Shown piece after piece: positions 5,673 through 5,919 of a stretch of 5,919 nt of DNA. A program made the position numbers and the translations under genes. Positions within the stretch are counted from its first letter, which is position 1, and the number at the start of each line of letters is the position of its first letter. This DNA comes from Actinomycetota bacterium (GTDB taxonomy: Bacteria > Actinomycetota > Acidimicrobiia > Spongiisociales > UBA11373), in assembly GCA_030688105.1 (NCBI GenBank), contig JAUYIV010000056.1, positions 1-5,919 of the forward strand, written 5' to 3'. The notes beneath the pieces are model-generated. The model worked only from the letters and a program-made list of their open reading frames with translations. It searched no databases and was not told the origin of the DNA.

Positions 5673-5726
5673 CCGCGCCGCCTCCGGGCCTGACGAGGGG
5701 GTGTCGGGTGTATCCTCGCCCGCGCC

Positions 5727-5799
5727 GCCCCCATCGTCCAGCGGCCTAGGACGCTGGCCTTTCAAGCCGGTAACACGGGTTCGAATCCCGTTGGGGGCA
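5727..5799 (+). tRNA. tRNA-Glu (anticodon TTC)
   Basis: This is a 73-base cloverleaf. The acceptor stem GCCCCCA (5727-5733) pairs fully with TGGGGGC (5792-5798), and A5799 is the discriminator base. The anticodon arm is CTGGC / CTTTCAA / GCCGG, with anticodon TTC. The T arm is ACGGG / TTCGAAT / CCCGT. CCA is not encoded, since the next bases are CGC. It is the first gene of a plus-strand tRNA cluster. Confidence 0.98.
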
Positions 5800-5803
5800 C
5801 GCT

Positions 5804-5881
5804 GGGGGCGTGGTGAAGCCTGGAGTTCACGCCGGCCTGTCAAGCCGGAGATCGCGGGTTCAAATCCCGTCGTCCCCGCCA
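5804..5881 (+). tRNA. tRNA-Asp (anticodon GTC), CCA encoded
   Basis: The acceptor stem GGGGGCG (5804-5810) pairs with CGTCCCC (5871-5877), with one G-T pair. G5878 is the discriminator base expected for Asp, and CCA follows at 5879-5881. The D stem is GTGA/TCAC. The anticodon arm is CCGGC / CTGTCAA / GCCGG, with anticodon GTC. The T arm is GCGGG / TTCAAAT / CCCGT. Only four bases separate it from tRNA-Glu, so both are certainly cut from one precursor. Confidence 0.98.
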
Positions 5882-5896
5882 GTGCCTTCCGGACAC

Positions 5897-5919
5897 GGTC
5901 AGGTAGCTCAGTTGGTAGA
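5897..5919 (+). tRNA. Partial tRNA, probably tRNA-Phe, cut by window edge
   Basis: The last 23 bases are the start of a tRNA: a seven-base acceptor strand GGTCAGG, then TAGCTCAGTTGGTAGA, the usual bases 8 onward with the D arm. The anticodon is outside the window. The acceptor sequence and the Glu-Asp-Phe order common in actinobacteria suggest tRNA-Phe. That identity is an inference. It starts 15 bases after the CCA of tRNA-Asp. Confidence 0.88.

Noticed and set aside
5289..5693. Plus-strand frame of 134 codons upstream of the tRNA cluster
   Set aside because: It is antisense to the Thr-rich part of the S41 lipoprotein and runs through the tRNA promoter. The Val-rich start only reflects the reverse of Thr/Ser codons.
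5514..5843. Minus-strand open frame of 109 codons with GIRTRVTGLKGQRPRPLD
   Set aside because: It is antisense to tRNA-Glu. The GIRTRVTGLKG string is the reverse-strand translation of the tRNA, a well-known source of false protein entries.

Overview
The window looks like a chromosomal segment of a GC-rich actinomycete-type bacterium, perhaps from the Acidimicrobiia. This rests on the high GC content, GTG starts, promoter -10 boxes placed 6-7 bases before ATG codons (leaderless mRNAs), the tRNA order Glu-Asp-(Phe), and two small conserved proteins of actinobacterial style. The taxonomic call is an inference, because no ribosomal RNA or other marker gene is present.

Left part (1 to about 2690), accessory in character. 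A minus-strand IS1-family transposase runs off the left edge. It has a near-consensus promoter and no leader. Divergent from it is a two-gene operon (850-2402): a 192-residue protein of unknown function, then a protein joining an XRE helix-turn-helix to an ImmA/IrrE (COG2856) zinc metallopeptidase. The stop and start codons of the pair overlap. The arrangement matches toxin-antitoxin or phage-defence modules built on XRE-COG2856 proteins, and this is the most likely functional system here. Converging on its 3' end is a small basic protein with a KGG-type motif (2382-2639, minus), also with a predicted leaderless promoter.

Middle part (2745-3852), housekeeping in character. A 256-residue conserved-looking protein of unknown function is followed closely by a DUF1992 (DnaJC28-like) protein. 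A GC-rich hairpin with a short T run then probably ends the transcript.

Right part (4046-5919). A minus-strand lipoprotein of the S41 (C-terminal processing) peptidase family carries a Thr/Ser-rich linker and a PDZ domain. It keeps the catalytic serine but has asparagine where the usual lysine of the Ser-Lys dyad should be. A 292-base gap then leads into a plus-strand tRNA cluster: tRNA-Glu(UUC), tRNA-Asp(GUC) and the first 23 bases of a third tRNA, probably tRNA-Phe.

The window seems to show an accessory block (insertion sequence, XRE/ImmA module, KGG protein) next to a conserved chromosomal backbone. No CRISPR array, rRNA, integrase or attachment site was seen.
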